Assembly (NCBI GenBank): GCA_015178975.1
Contig: WHVD01000010.1
Coordinates: 868,001-932,000, forward strand
Source: Hysterangium stoloniferum
Lineage: Eukaryota; Basidiomycota; Agaricomycetes; Hysterangiales; Hysterangiaceae
Direction: 5' to 3'
Length of the DNA stretch: 64,000 nucleotides
Shown one piece after another: positions 26,068 to 38,649 of the stretch (positions are counted from its first letter, which is position 1; each line of letters starts with the position of its first letter). Position numbers and translations under genes: made by a program. A model generated the notes under the pieces. The model saw only the letters and a program-made list of their open reading frames with translations. It had not been told where the DNA came from and did not search any database.

Positions 26068-26813
26068 TTAGTACCAGTCTGTGTCTATATAGTCGGTGTC
26101 CATATACATGCTGCTTCCCCAAACTTCGTCCCCCTTGGTGCCCACAGAGCTGTTGAGCAACTCTTCGAGACGAGATCTAAGACGTTGATTCTCTCGCTTT
26201 AGATTTTCCAACTCGCGTTCGATCTTGTCCTGATCGGTCTTGCTAGCCGCCGTCTGTCTCGTAATTCGCTCCTGGTCAGCCTCAGTGCGGGACAGAGCCG
26301 CATAAAGAACGCGCAGCTGCTGCTTGAGCTGTTTCTCCGTAAGGGGCGTGCGCGGGGCAACAACATCGGCTGTGGTGGGAGCTATTATTGGAGGAGTCAC
26401 GCTAGTGGTCGGTGTGGGATGGGTAGTCTGGAGACGGGGAAGTCGCCGGGTGTCACTCGGCGTCTGTGAGCGGCGGTTGGGAACCATCGTCTCGCCATGT
26501 TCCTCATCTGGAAATGGTTTCGTCGAAGAGGGTGTCGGACTCTGGAAATAAGAAGGTGGGGGAAGCGGCCAGCAGGAGTCATCCTGAACGCTGATGTGCC
26601 CGGAGGATCTATGTGATGAAGAGTCTTTTGCTGCTGAGGGGTTGGAGTCATATTTGGGAGGGGTGACATTTCCCGTTGGCCTTGAACTTTTGGGGATGAT
26701 ACGGACGGGTTTGGAAAAACCGAACGGTCTGTAAGCGTGGATATCAGTATTTAAAAAACAGCCAGAGTATTATTTTAGACTGTAACTCACATATACGTGG
26801 AAGCATTGGCCAT
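26068..26813 (-). CDS. Small coiled-coil protein, unrecognised
   Basis: Two exons, 26791..26813 and 26068..26728, with a phase-2 intron give 227 aa starting MANASTYIPFGFSKP. The first 130 residues are Ser/Pro/Thr-rich and likely disordered. From about 140 to 205 there is a long heptad-like segment (LTEKQLKQQLRVLYAALSR; LENLKRENQRLRSRLEELL) that should form a dimeric coiled coil. There is no basic DNA-contact region of bZIP type in front of it, so a bZIP factor is unlikely. The C-terminus is acidic and aromatic (MDTDYIDTDWY). No family is recognised; a scaffold or adaptor role is a guess. Confidence 0.7.
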
Positions 26814-28711
26814 GAAAGATATTATATTAAGAAATTAAGATGTATTATAATGGAATGTAGCTCTCCAGAAATAGTGAACTGGGAATGTTCCTCACGAGAA
26901 GTTTAAGAAGTAGAAGTATAGAAGAAAGAGCACAGGGAAAAATTGCGGGGTAACGATGAGAGAAGGTACGCACTGACAAAATAATGATAAAGCAAGAATG
27001 TGTCTTTCTTTTCCCATTGTATCCATTTCAAGATGGCAGTGTTTGATCTTCACCGATTAGGCAGGATAAACCAGCAATCCCTGTCTGGCGATCACATTGA
27101 CTGTACACGTAAATAAATAGAAGGAGTTCCAAATAATAAGCTAGACGGGTGGCTTCGCCGCCACAAAAAGAGATTTGAGGAGACAAAAACATGCGCTATG
27201 GTCCTAGTTATTGTATAAAGGGAATACAATAAGGCAAGTTTATTCTAACTCCGATCATCGCCCATTTTGAATATATATACTGCGTACTGCGTTCGTTTTG
27301 ATCCCTTCTTTTCTTTAGAGTTCGGATAAAGCTAACAATGAGACTTAATTCAGTTTATCAGATTGTCTGAATTGAGTGATGACATACAACTCCGAGATCC
27401 CCGACTACAGCTACGCCAATATATGCTCGCATCATAGAAAATTCTATTGTATTCAGAAACTATCAATAACCAGCAGGAGGACTATTTTTACTTCTTTGGC
27501 GACACAGCAAATTGCATATCAGCTTCAATTGTTGCTAGGATCTGACGAGTTCATTTGTACATCCTGATTATCAGAGCTTCTGAGAGCGGATGTTAACTTT
27601 TTATTAATAGTACACCAGGTGTTATCAAAAATCACGTCATGGTCGGTTCCATAGGATTCTGCATCATTCATCGATGGTCTGGAGTGCCATTTTATATTTG
27701 AACAGTATGATCTATAACTGAGTGTGTGCTGCTCCATTTTTTTGACTTCTATCTCAAGAACGCATGATATGCCCTAGACGCAGCCTGCCAATGTACAGGA
27801 AGGTGACCTGAACCGAGGGATAATAGTTTTCTCCTGAAGCTGCGGATCTTTTTTCAGGTTTTGTCCACGCCTACTAACCAATGGTTACCTGTTGTTAAGG
27901 CAGATGGCTAGTGAGAGAAGTAGTATTATGGGCTTGTTTACATGAAAATAATTTTCAATGATGTAGTAGATCGTTATATTATTATGTGCATTCTATCATC
28001 TTAGAAAGTTACTCCGCCCTCAGGCTTTGGTATGTCTGCCCACGCAATTGACTGTCCACGAATTCTGGTCGACCAGCTCCATTTGGATCAACAGCTATGT
28101 ATATCATTGTACGGATTTACTGCCTCGGGTGTTTTCTTCACATTCTATCGGGCTGAAGTGATCCGTCCCAAGATCGTCATCAGACTCGGCCTTTGCGGTC
28201 ATATGTCAGAAATTATTCATCAACAAATGTAACCAATACTCCTCCAACCTGCTGCGCATTAGCGGACTCGGGCCAGATCGAGCCGGATTTCTTAAGAATC
28301 GAGGGTGGTCGTGTAATTCAGTACAGCTCCCTTTCATCGCGACCATGACAAGAAAGTATATACGAGAGAAGTACCTACTAGGAACGCCATCGGCAACGTG
28401 TTTTTCTCAACCCCGACATAAGGCTGAGGCCACGTTCCTTCCTCGTTCCCCCCACACATGTACTAAACAAAAAAGGAAGACACCACCAGCATATCAATCT
28501 GGTGACTTCATCATTTCATCGGACAAATAAGAGCCACCTCATTCTTAAATTAAACAATAACGCCTCCATTTTGTATCCGAAAGATCTCGAGAATAGTACG
28601 TGTTGCTAGTGGTTAAAGATCGACCGCTGTGTTAGATCGATCCAGCTATCAAGTATACCACCCCTTCACCCTTCAACCACCAGCTAGAGCTTGAAACCTT
28701 TCGCATTGAGG
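26814..28711. other. Intergenic DNA upstream of FKH-C
   Basis: No supported gene. Open frames at 27376..27567, 27525..27737 and 28032..28232 are short and without motif. The two ends should hold the promoters of the divergent coiled-coil gene and FKH-C. Confidence 0.4.
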
Positions 28712-30067
28712 ATGCTCCATTCTCAGAACCAACACCTTGCGGAACAACGGAGCTCAGGCAATCAACGGCCGGTATTAAATCTTGGTTGTTTACCTTGTGT
28801 CTATACTTGTAACATTAATATCGCCCAGATCCTGTTTGATGAACCGCAACCTTTGCGAACTAATGACTGCGACATGATGGATGTTGATGTGAGGCTCCCT
28901 AAGCCCCGGACTTTTCAGGCGAAGCCTGCCACTTCGAGGTCGGCCTCCTCGATTACAAGACACAACGGTCAACACAACAACCAGATGAAAACCAGCAATA
29001 CTCAGGTAGATTTGCCATCAAGACGATCTCCTAATTCCCCCCATTCCGATATTCATATGCCCTTTCTACCGACGGATCAAACAAAATTACATGCGTCTCG
29101 GATGGCGGCTCAACGACCTGTAAATCGACCTGACGGAAAGCTTTCTAACCGATGTTATTATCCTTCACTACGCCATCAGGAGGCCTTCGACATACTTTTG
29201 TCTACAAATCGTGAGTGCAAGAAGAAATGCCCTTGTAAATATGTTCATCTCTCTTTCTTTTATCGATAGCGATTGAGTTTGAGCGACGAGAAAATGAAGG
29301 ACTCAACGCGCTCGATGGCCGCTTGAGGGAACCGCCTATCTACGCTACGCCCATCATAATTCAATGCGCCATATTAGGAGCCCCACATCAATCCCTGACT
29401 CTGTCGGAATTGCGTGTGACTCTCAAAATCCGATTTCAGTATTATGACGTGGCGGATGTTACCGTTGTTAAATCTTGGGAGGTAAGTTATTCTATGCTCG
29501 TTACACCGTCATGTAATGGACTTGCTTTTGGTCTACCATCAAACCACGTCTCTTTTTCGTTATGTATTCATAGCCAAGTCTTGGCGACGTCTCATCCAAT
29601 GCTGGCCGTTTGAATCCACGCTAATGACATTTCTTTATGGACAGCGAACTTTGTTGCGAACGTTGTCCGACCATACCCGGTTTCAGTGCTCAAAGCGCAT
29701 GGGGCCGTCAGGCGCGTCTTGGACCATCAACCACAGCGCGCCGCCTATCAAGTGCATTCCAAAACGACAATGTCACATTCGCAAAAGAAAAATCTGTCCT
29801 GCTGACCAGCCAAACCATCTCGCGAATACTACAGTGGACAATGATACGACAGAGAGTGATGGCACAGCTTCCACTGTGGGCAGATCTCCGAGTATTTCAG
29901 CCGATACTGGGTATGGCCAGGTCCGAAGCCTCTTCCCCGTACGTCCTGCATCTGCTTCGCATGGAGGGTACATCGAATTACCGCCACTGCCGTCGAGTAG
30001 GCAAGAATGGTGCCCCACGAGCCCGAGGTTGTGGTCTCGCTCGGAAATTTCTTTCCAAGAATTTTGA
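28712..30067 (+). CDS. Divergent forkhead-domain protein, FKH-C
   Basis: Exons 28712..29210, 29270..29481, 29645..30067 (377 aa, phases close). A further in-frame intron at 28772..28828 (57 nt, good splice ends) is possible and would shorten the N-terminus by 19 residues. Tyrosine box RCYYPSLRHQEAFDIL at about 147-162, then a phase-1 intron and FERRENEGLNALDG. Winged helix: TPIIIQCAILGAP, LTLSELRVTLKIRFQYY, SWE, phase-0 intron, recognition slot RTLLRTLSDHTRF, wing SGASWTINHSAPP, then a basic KRQCHIRKRK patch. Exon 2 is exactly 212 nt, as in FKH-B. The C-terminus has GGYIELPPLP and PTSPRLW, matching FKH-B. Canonical base-contact Asn and His are Arg and Arg. Closest relative here is FKH-B. Confidence 0.88.
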
Positions 30068-30820
30068 AGTTAAATTCACTTTATGCAAATCACTGGGATG
30101 ATTTCGATAAGTGATGTAAGCCTAGAGTATCAGTGCGCTGTCAACGTCGCCAGCAAACCTGAATATTATCATGTTTCGGAGTTCTATCATTGTAGTACAA
30201 GAATCCAACGGTACGGGGCCCCTGAATTTATAACGTAGTATTGTGTTGTTCATGAATCATAGAGGTGAAGGGATTTTGGGGGGGGTATTCCTGTAAAATG
30301 TTGTCACCATCGTCCTTGTGTTGGTTTCAATGATTCGACATATGAGAATGATTTCATGCTGCATACTGCTCCAAATTATAGCGATATCCGTGGCACGTCC
30401 ATGAGTGGTCCTGGTTTGCCTCAAGACTAGCTATAACGGCATAGCCTAAGATTTTTCAAGAATTTCAGGCCTTGCCAACATCATGAATCTTCCCGAAATT
30501 TCAGATAGCAAGCGTACACCCCTATATGCAAGATGTATTTCGCTTTTTATCCATTAAATACTGTCGACGTTGGACGAGTGCGTGAAAGTTCCCGAGTTGC
30601 TTTGAACTGAATCTTTAGCTTCCAAGTTAGAATCTATTTGGCTGCCGAAATATGACAATTCTACAGATATATTTCAAGATTCCGAGAGTAAAAACAGTCC
30701 TAAGAAGGAAGCCAGGAAGCCATAGCGAGAATCAGGCCTGGACAGATATATGGTAGATATTGGGAACCCCAGTGTGACGCAAGTGTGACCACAGGTTAGT
30801 TGGGTCTCTTTGCTAGACGT
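30068..30820. other. Intergenic DNA between FKH-C and the enoyl reductase gene
   Basis: Holds the FKH-C 3' end and the promoter of the following gene. No other feature recognised. Confidence 0.45.
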
Positions 30821-32213
30821 ATGATGGTTAAAGTGACAATATCTGCCCGTGGAAAGCCGCCAGTTGTTGCAAGAGCTCTGCCTGTTTCTATTGATGTATC
30901 TCAAGATGCGACAATTGTGGATGTTAAACAGGCACTTGCGAAACATTTCCCTAAGGTCGGTGAACTCGACGCTTGGATTCGATACAGTCTGAAACAACCT
31001 GATGCAGTTCCAACCTGATCGTCAAAAAGTCTCTTTGAAGAGCGATAGCACTAATAAGGCCCTAGATGATCAGGCAACTTTGGTTGGCTTGGGGATCAAG
31101 TCCTCAGGGGAACTCGTTGTTAAAGATTTGGGACCACAAATTAGTTGGAAGACTGTTTTTCTGGTGGAATATGTAAGTTATCCAAATATTTACATAGAAT
31201 TGCCTCTTTAATATGACTGGGATGCAAGGCAGGTCCCCTGGTCATCCATCCATTATTCTACTATTTCCCGTCAGTAATATATGGACGTGAATTTGAACAC
31301 AGCCAACTTCAAAAGTATGCGGATATGTCTATACCCCCTCCCGTTAATATTAATTTATTAACTCAAGCTTCACATTCGCGATGATTATGGCTCATTTCAT
31401 CAAGCGCGAATTAGAGACGCTTTTGTAAGCCCTCACTTGGATTATTTCTTAATGCACTGACAAATACTCGGGCAGTGTGCACCGCTTTTCGCATGCAACT
31501 ATGCCTTTCTTCAATATTTTTAAAAAGTAAGCCAAATGACAAACTTTAGTCAGGCCGTTAATTCATTCATGCAGCTCTGCACACTACCATCTTGGTAGCG
31601 GTGAGCTGTCACCTTTGGACCTTTTCGCGGGATGAGCTGAATTTGTTATTTTAGGATTTGCCATAGCATGGGGTGTCTATCAACCCGCCTATGGCGCTCG
31701 AAAACTAGTGGGAAGCATCCGGGATGACCCGAATTTCTTATGGGGGTGCGTGGCTGTATGGGCCGTGAGTTATCTCATTCGAACTTGATTCATGAGCCAT
31801 AAATTGACCTTCGACTTCTCTGCTAGTTGGCAGAGTTTCTCAATTTACATTCCCACATCATACTTCGAAACCTCCGCCCACCAGGGACCAAAATTCGTGC
31901 CATACCGAAAGGGTTTGGGTTTAACCTTGTTTCTTGCCCCAATTACCTCTGGGAGATTGTTGGATGGGGTGTGGTGGCAGGCATGACCAATAACTTATTT
32001 GGTGCGTATCCTACGTCATTAGTATCATCCCTCTTACTTTTTGTGACTTTATTTCATGGCTACTAAACACATGTTCATATAGCATATGGGTTCTTCGTCA
32101 TATCTGCCGGTCAAATGCTCATTTGGGCTCTTAAGAAGCACAGCGCTTACAAACGCGAATTTGGTAAGGACTATCCCAAAGGTAGATCCGCCTTGTTTCC
32201 CTTTGTCATATAA
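30821..32213 (+). CDS. TSC13: Very-long-chain trans-2-enoyl-CoA reductase (Tsc13/TECR family)
   Basis: Nine exons: 30821..30955, 31008..31172, 31229..31314, 31368..31424, 31476..31526, 31575..31600, 31655..31764, 31827..32001, 32083..32213; all phases close to give 311 aa, the usual family length. It catalyses the last, NADPH-dependent step of each elongation cycle of very-long-chain fatty acids in the ER membrane. The N-terminal ~90 residues are the ubiquitin-like domain of the family (ending LVVKDLGPQISWKTVFLVEY). Then come AGPLVIHPLFYYFPS, REFEHSQLQ, KRELETLFVHRFSHATMPFF, IFKNSAHYH, several membrane segments, CPNYLWEIVGW and the C-terminal YPKGRSALFPF, typical of the steroid-5-alpha-reductase fold. 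The start may be either of two adjacent ATGs. Assignment is firm. Confidence 0.95.
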
Positions 32214-32722
32214 GGTATAAAGTGGGCTTTTTTTATTTTATCTATCCAAACGACTAAGTCTACTCATACCAAGGTCTATTACACCGAATTTGTTAGTGTT
32301 AAAACTGCCGTGTACTGCATCGTTGCTAGTGCACAGGACCCTTTGAATATGAGTTCGTAATGTCGACGATATTTCTCGACTGAGCTGTCTCGTGCATTTC
32401 CTTTCCTGTGACATCTTCTCCGGTCCATTCTGAACTTTTTCTTGGCTAACGCCGCAATAATAAGTCCTGTGGCTGTTGAGTTTTGTTTACTCGTGGCGTA
32501 CTCGCATTTATTCGTGCAAACAAATATCTAATCCATCTTGCCTGTGACGTCTACTCGGTTTACTCTCGTCAAAAGAAAAATTCCACCCAGTGCTAGTTTA
32601 TCGGGGTATCCAATATCCAAAGTATGCAGATCCATCGTGTTTTATGTTGAGCTAACTAGGGTCATCCTAAGTCCATCCACAAACACTAGCACAAATGTTC
32701 AGACTCGTCAACTCGGCATCGT
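32214..32722. other. Convergent 3' flanks
   Basis: Spacer between the enoyl reductase stop (+) and the stop of the small minus-strand gene. No feature seen. Confidence 0.45.
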
Positions 32723-33327
32723 TTACCTTCTCTCGGGGCGCTCTGAGCTTCGACGTCGTTTCGGCAATCCAAACGCCGTCGCCGTCGTAGCCGCTACCCT
32801 CCCCAACTTCGTCGACATTCGCTTCATCTTTCCCCTTTTGTCTTTTGGGAGGTCTGGCGGCAACGCACCAGTGGCAGAAATTGAAGTATAGGGTATACCC
32901 CACAGATCTTCATGAAGAGTCTGCTCTGAGGGACGATTTTCTGAAGCGTGTAGAGGGGGCCGTTCCCGTGACGGTTCGTTGGGTGGCCCTATACCATGAG
33001 TTGCGCGGAAGAAATGCAGAAATTAATTAAAAATGAGGAAATGAATGCCTCATGGGAGTTGCATACGGTCTAAGCCACTCACCAGTACCCTGTGATTTGC
33101 GCGGTGAGGCATCTTTCCCTACGCCATATGAGCTCGGTTCCTCGACCAGCGCGAGTTCCTCTTCTTCTATTGGGCTCTCATCTGTCTCATCGAGGATTCG
33201 TTCAGAGCCAGATTGGATTTTCGGCTCGTTCTCATTGTACTAGAAGTGCAGTTCTTAGCATATATAAACAACCAACGCTTAACATGCTACTTACATTGGT
33301 TACGAAATGAACTGGGAGTGAAGCCAT
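32723..33327 (-). CDS. Small hypothetical protein, unrecognised
   Basis: Three exons: 33295..33327, 33083..33239, 32723..32988 (151 aa) with clean GT-AG junctions and closing phases. Start MASLPVHFVTNYNENEP. The middle is acidic (DETDESPIEEEELALVEEP) and Pro/Ser-rich; the end is strongly basic (GKMKRMSTKLGRV, PKRRRSSERPERR), suggesting a nuclear or nucleic-acid-binding role, which is only inference. An alternative donor six bases downstream (33089) would remove two residues. No signal peptide, membrane segment or known domain seen. Confidence 0.6.
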
Positions 33328-34353
33328 TGTTGTACCTGGATTTGACAGGGGGGCCTATGATAATGAGGAGTGTAATACCTCGTACGACAGTCATTTTATA
33401 CTACCACTCGCCACCCTGCAATGCTGCCTCCTCTTACCGGCGTGGCATCGATATCATAGCGCTACTGGGCACGTGAAAATATACACTTGGATCAATGTTT
33501 CACTATCTCGACCAGATTTTCAGTGACAATGCAGAATGAGGTGGAGAGAACCCTCATGTCAACTTCAGCTTAGAAGAAGTCTGTGGCGCAAAGAAATTAA
33601 TTAGTGATCATGGCAAAAATCAATATTCAGACTTACTGGTATTCATAATGCCTATCGAAGTTATTAGCTCATGTTTCCAGGCTTCCTCAACTTGCTCACT
33701 GAATAAACATTGAATCTACCAAAATGTTATGGTTCAGATCTATATTATAATATTCACATGACCAGCAACCTGGGAAGTAAGCCCTATGGTTGGGCTCACC
33801 ACTTCTTTGTAAATATCCTGAATTGCAATCCCTAGGTCTCTTCAAAAGAGAACCATTACAGCTTAAAACCCCGGAATAGATAGTGATGGAGAGTGCTTCC
33901 AAGTCACCGGACTACTTTCATTTTTGGTCAAGGTTTGAGTCACATAAACGTTGATCCATGATAGCAAGTCCGCCCTCATCGCCAGAATACCAGGACGTTA
34001 TGAAGACTTACCTTAATAACTTTCAAGAATTTTCCAAAATCGTCGGAAGAATTTCCATTGTAGGGGAGACGCCTCTCTGAGCTACGAACTCGAGGTTACA
34101 AGACCAGGGAGCTGGGAGAACTATATGTACCGCTTGTTTATGCTATAAAATTACAAATAGACATCTCAGAATACAAAAACATTTCATCACCCATGACCTA
34201 CTATTTTTAAAGGTCGGTGTCGTCATCATGGAAACGAAAGAGAATAAGGGGGCGTTAGAACCAAGCAAAACGGCTGACATGGGCTAAAAGGGTCAACAAT
34301 ACATAGGAAATTCATAGAATCGATTAAAGCTCCTCATCCAAGAGAGCTTGGAT
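33328..34353. other. Intergenic DNA, no supported gene
   Basis: Lies between the start of the 151-aa gene and the stop of the next minus-strand gene. The open frame at 33696..33902 (-) is short and without motif. Nothing else recognised. Confidence 0.4.
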
Positions 34354-35446
34354 TCACATCAGAGGTATGCGTGACATCTTTTCTAAGACATTCATGCACT
34401 CTCTATAGTCGACTTCGTGAAGACCACCCTGCGTGTAGAGATACCCGTAAAAGGCTGAGATTTGCATAAGCTCTTTGTATGAGACTTCTCCAGACCAGCT
34501 CTACATGAAAATAAAAGGGTTTGTTTGATTCGGTGATGAGAAAAGAAGGAACCCTCACCTGTGACCATGCCCAGGAGAAAAAACGCACAAAGGCGTTGCG
34601 TACTGCAATCATGGCGGTAGGGCTACTCGCTCTGGCCGCCATTACATAACCGCCATTCATCGTACATCCCATGACTCCCAATCTCTTGACAAAGTAAAGA
34701 CAGAAGTCTGCTATACGAGCATTCCAAAGAAAACCGCAATCTATGCCACGGCTTACGATGGACTCAATAATAATTGACATGACTACATCGACTCCACATG
34801 ACGACTTGATGGATAGTAGATTAATGTAGACTGATAGGTTTGTTGGAAGGGTTCCGTCCAAGCGGTCTAGCTGCTCCGTCACAAACCTGGCAAGTGTTAA
34901 TTCTTCGTGACCCCAATGACTAGATGGGGTTCGAACGTCGTAGCCAGAGCATTTGAGATTACAGCTAGACCAGAACGGTGCGTTGTCGTCCGCAAATATA
35001 ACATCGCCAAACCCTTCGTTGAATGAAGGAAGTTGTCTCTGCGTTTGCTCATAATAGCTTCGTATGATGTGAGGTTTCTTCTAAGAGGACATGTAGCACT
35101 GTGACTTACGTGAAGGAAGGGGCGCAAGGAAGGTTTTCCGTGATCTTCTGAACAGGATTGACGACGGGTAGATCATCACATGACGGAATGGAATTTGAGA
35201 ATCTCCCGGAATCTATGGGGTCACTACGTTGTCTATGACACGGTTGAACATATTCAACGGAAGAGGTTTGAAGAGCTCGTGACCCTTGGAAGGGGATCGG
35301 CTGAGTGTTGGGGTACGGTTGGGGTTGAATGTAGAAGGTGTTTCAGGCCGAGTCGGAAACACCTCGAGTTCTACATGTGGAGTTACAGTTCGAGGTGAGT
35401 TAAGGATGGCTAGAAGGGTGAGACGATAGTCGATTGACGGGCACAT
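34354..35446 (-). CDS. Hypothetical helical protein, unrecognised
   Basis: Best model: exons 35242..35446, 35110..35147, 34559..35080, 34354..34500 (about 303 aa); lengths close in frame. The first donor (GTGTCA) is weak and the 5' end is less certain than the rest. The N-terminus is Pro/Thr/Arg-rich. Exons 2-4 form a continuous, mainly helical region: PSLRPFLHKKPHIIRSYYEQ, SSHWGHEELTLARFVTEQLD, LSVYINLLSIKSSCGVDVVM, LYFVKRLGVMGCTMNGGYVM and ELMQISAFYGYLYTQGGLHE. The pattern of amphipathic helices is reminiscent of HEAT/MIF4G-like folds, but no diagnostic motif is seen, so no function is assigned. Confidence 0.6.
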
Positions 35447-36455
35447 CTATTAGAGAACGGCCAGTGGGGTAGAGTACGTCTGTATGAAAGATTTGAATTA
35501 AGAAGTAAAAAAAAATCGTTTTTTGCCCAGGAAATCAAGTACTATCTCAAAAAAATCCATTGTGGAAGGTGGCTGTGGAAGTGGCTAAGTTCCATGATTA
35601 ATAATGTCAAATCTCTTTAACAACTAAAATCTTCTTGTCAACGCAATGGTGTTCCACACATAGCATATCTTTGATCAGAATGGGGGTGGTCGCTTTGGTC
35701 ACGACATGTATATGCAGAACAAACAAAGCCACCATAGTGTGGCTGTAGAGTTTGGATTTCAAAGAACCTCTTCCATCCACAAAGGAGTCTATAATTGTTT
35801 AAACATCCACCCAATACTATCCTACTCTATTTTTTTAATCCTACCTTATTTCCCCAATCCTATTAAAGAAATATAACCTAATCCTATACCACTATTTTAC
35901 CTACTACTCCACAGTCTGTCTGTGTGCCACAGGTTGCTCGCCCAGCAAGCCATTGTCTTTATGGTTTCCAAGAATGAAAAAGAGCTCATTTTTTCTGGCA
36001 GACCGCTAAGTTTACTGATATGTCTAATTTTTCCAACTCTAATGAAGGTCACAATATAGTATGCATCAGTGTGGAGGGCCATTCCCAACAGCGCAAGGTG
36101 GATAACTTGGTGATAGAGAATGGTTCAGAAATCAATCAAAATAACTCTTTGGTATCGCTGGATGAAAACCTTTGACAGACACACTGGGTTCTTCTCACTC
36201 TATGCCAGATATACAACGAATCGATACCTGGGACTTGGTGTTATGAAACAGGAATTTCGAGTAATTGTTGATCACTAGGTGCAATGGTGAAATATAAATC
36301 TGTGATCTTTGATCATCCAAATACTTTAGTGTTTCTTTGTAAATATTTGTCATAACTTTGTCTACATATAGAAAGGCTACAGAAAATGAGGCTAGAAAAT
36401 GAGGATATATGTATGTCAAGGATTATCATTTGGAAAATGTTATATGTGGGTCTAC
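35447..36455. other. Transition from gene DNA to CpG-depleted transposon DNA
   Basis: No supported gene. AT-rich, with simple tracts near 35500-35530 and 35810-35870. CpG becomes rare from roughly 36.0 kb rightward, marking the edge of the old transposon block. Confidence 0.4.
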
Positions 36456-36720
36456 CAGGAGAGTATCTGGGAAATACTCTGGAAATTATTGGAATATTTC
36501 CAGGGTATGGGAAGGACTTGGCTTCAGCTTATGTGCTTTGCCCTCATGTAAACATTCAAGTGTCCTAATTTCAAATTATCAGATTCCTACATGAGATAAG
36601 GATAACTGGAGTTCTGAGAGTTTTTGGTATCAAGTGTACAGAAGGGGATGAGGAGTAGACTAAACTAAGTCATAAAATACAATAAACAAGTGAGTGAATA
36701 CTTGTCAGCGACAAGATACC
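36456..36720 (+). repeat. Decayed LTR fragment of the gypsy lineage
   Basis: Contains GGACTTGGCTTCAGCTTATG, the same signature found in the intact LTRs (41695, 50332) and in the decayed copy near 60752, followed by a stretch collinear with 60752-61045 (a TGTCCTAATTTCA-like block, then GTGTACAGAA, then ACTTGTCAG). CpG-depleted. The ends are not definable. Confidence 0.6.
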
Positions 36721-37260
36721 ATATTGTCACAAAATATTCAAGGTAACTTTCAACAACTCTTTGACTCATCTCTGACAAAAACTCTGACTCAACATTCTAT
36801 TTGACATCTTTGACACCCTCAAATTTATTTGATGATCATTCAACTTACATTCAACTTGTCTCATTTCGACGTCATATATGATTTCATTCATAGATCATAG
36901 TATAATCATAGCTTAACAAAGAAAGGCATAAAAGGGCAATGAGAAGAGTGAAGAACCTCAGTCAGAAAATCTCTCCATTGTACATACATTAGTTATCTGT
37001 ATTATTAATACATATCTCATCTTTTGTAATTGTTGTAACTGTTTGACATTAACATCAGTGAGCCTTCACGTCTAGTATTAGCCTCTCACTTTATCAACAG
37101 GACAAAGTAATACTTCATTGAACAAGGCTTCTGGATTCAGTTTAGTAGAATAAATTATGATTAATATTCAACTACATCAAAAGAAATTCAATTCATGTCA
37201 GTTGAAGACTAAACAGGGGTAATCTAAGTCAATATTAGAACTAAATAATAGTAGTATATA

Positions 37261-37465
37261 CAGTGGCTTCCAAAACTGTCCCAATGTTTTGGTAATTCTC
37301 AATAAATGCTTTATAACCTACCAAATAAATTTTTTAAAATAGTGAAATTATTCTCACACATACCTTAGCATACTAGCTTTGATATACCCCAATATTACAT
37401 AATATAGATGGATATTGATGTCACAGTGAATATTTAAAAATGACCAATCATTGGGACAGTTTTGC
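37261..37465 (+). repeat. Left terminal inverted repeat of the Tc1/mariner element
   Basis: Pairs with 38650..38861 in inverse orientation, including the box CCAAAACTGTCCCAATG at the outer end and ATTGGGACAGTTTTGCAACC at the inner end. Confidence 0.88.
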
Positions 37466-37607
37466 AACCCTCTCTTTTCACACATTTCATTATATCATAT
37501 TATATTCTAGAGGGCCAGGAAAATTACAGGAAAATTCATGTGACATCTATTTGATGTTCTAATTAATATGTGACATGAAACATCACATTTTAACTATCAT
37601 TCTTATC

Positions 37608-38623
37608 ATGAAAGCTATTTCCCCTCTCAAAAGAGAACAAGCCATCTCCCTCCTACAAAATGGACTCTCCAATAGGAATGTAGCCTCTACAACAGGTCTT
37701 AGCAAATCTACTATCAGTAGAATTGCTCAGGAGATAGAGATAGACAAAGAAAACCTGAAAGGAGGATGTCCATCCAAGCTTTCTCCTACTGACCAAAGGA
37801 GGATCATATATATATCAAATCACCTCTGGCAAACTAGATAATGCTGTCCAGGCCACACACTACATTAATTCCATCAATAAATATCATGTCTCACCCAAAA
37901 TAGTCAGAAGGACCTTGAAACAGCATGGTTTCAAAGCTGTAGTCAATGCAAAAAGACCTTTGCTCAAGGCTCAACATAGAAAGGCCAGGTTAAGCTTTCC
38001 CCTCAAGTACCAAAACTGGACTGTGGATGATCAGAAAAGGGCTTGTGGTCTGATGAGACCAATATCAATAAGATTGGGTCAGATGGACATCAATATGTGT
38101 TGAAGAAAGCTGGAGAACCACTTTCTGATAGGACAACCCAACTTACAGTCAAGTATGGAGGTGGAGATATCATGGTGTAGGGCTGTATGGGTTGGAATGG
38201 AATGGGAATGCTTGCAGAGATTGAAGGAAAAATGGATTCTGCACAATATGTGGAGATCCTGGTTCAGAATTTGTCCCAGAGCATTGAAGATTTGGATATT
38301 CCAGCAGATGAGGCCATTTTCCAGCAGGATAATAACCTAAACACATCCAAGATGGCACAAAAATGGTTTTTGAAAATCATATTCAGGTGTTAGACTGGAC
38401 AGCACAGTCTCCTGACCTGAATCCCATAGAAAATCTTTGATTCCACTTGAAGAAACAGCTCCAGAAATATCCTTCACCATTAAAGGGAGTTTAGGGGTTA
38501 TAGGAGAGGGTGGAAGTGGAATGGGCAAAGATTGAGCCTCAGAAGTGTCAGAAACTGATTGAAAATATGCCCAGAAGACTTGATGCTGTAATAAAGCCTA
38601 AGGGAGGCCATACAAAGTACTAG
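37608..38623 (+). pseudogene. Tc1-family transposase pseudogene
   Basis: Begins at the ATG at 37608 with SPLKREQAISLLQNGLSNRN, a Tc1 helix-turn-helix, followed by TTGLSKSTISRI and PSKLSPTDQRR. Later, in shifting frames, come the DDE-domain landmarks: a damaged form of the WSDETK block near 38040, FQQD near 38320 with the usual NDPKHTS tail damaged, and [10 protein letters not shown] at about 38410-38440, where the normal Trp codon has become TGA. Several frameshifts and stops; no active product is expected. Confidence 0.88.
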
Positions 38624-38649
38624 AATAACAAGATATCTGATTCAAAAAG

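Noticed and set aside
26068..26487. bZIP transcription factor reading of the coiled-coil gene
   Set aside because: The leucine-rich helix lacks the preceding basic DNA-contact region of bZIP proteins.
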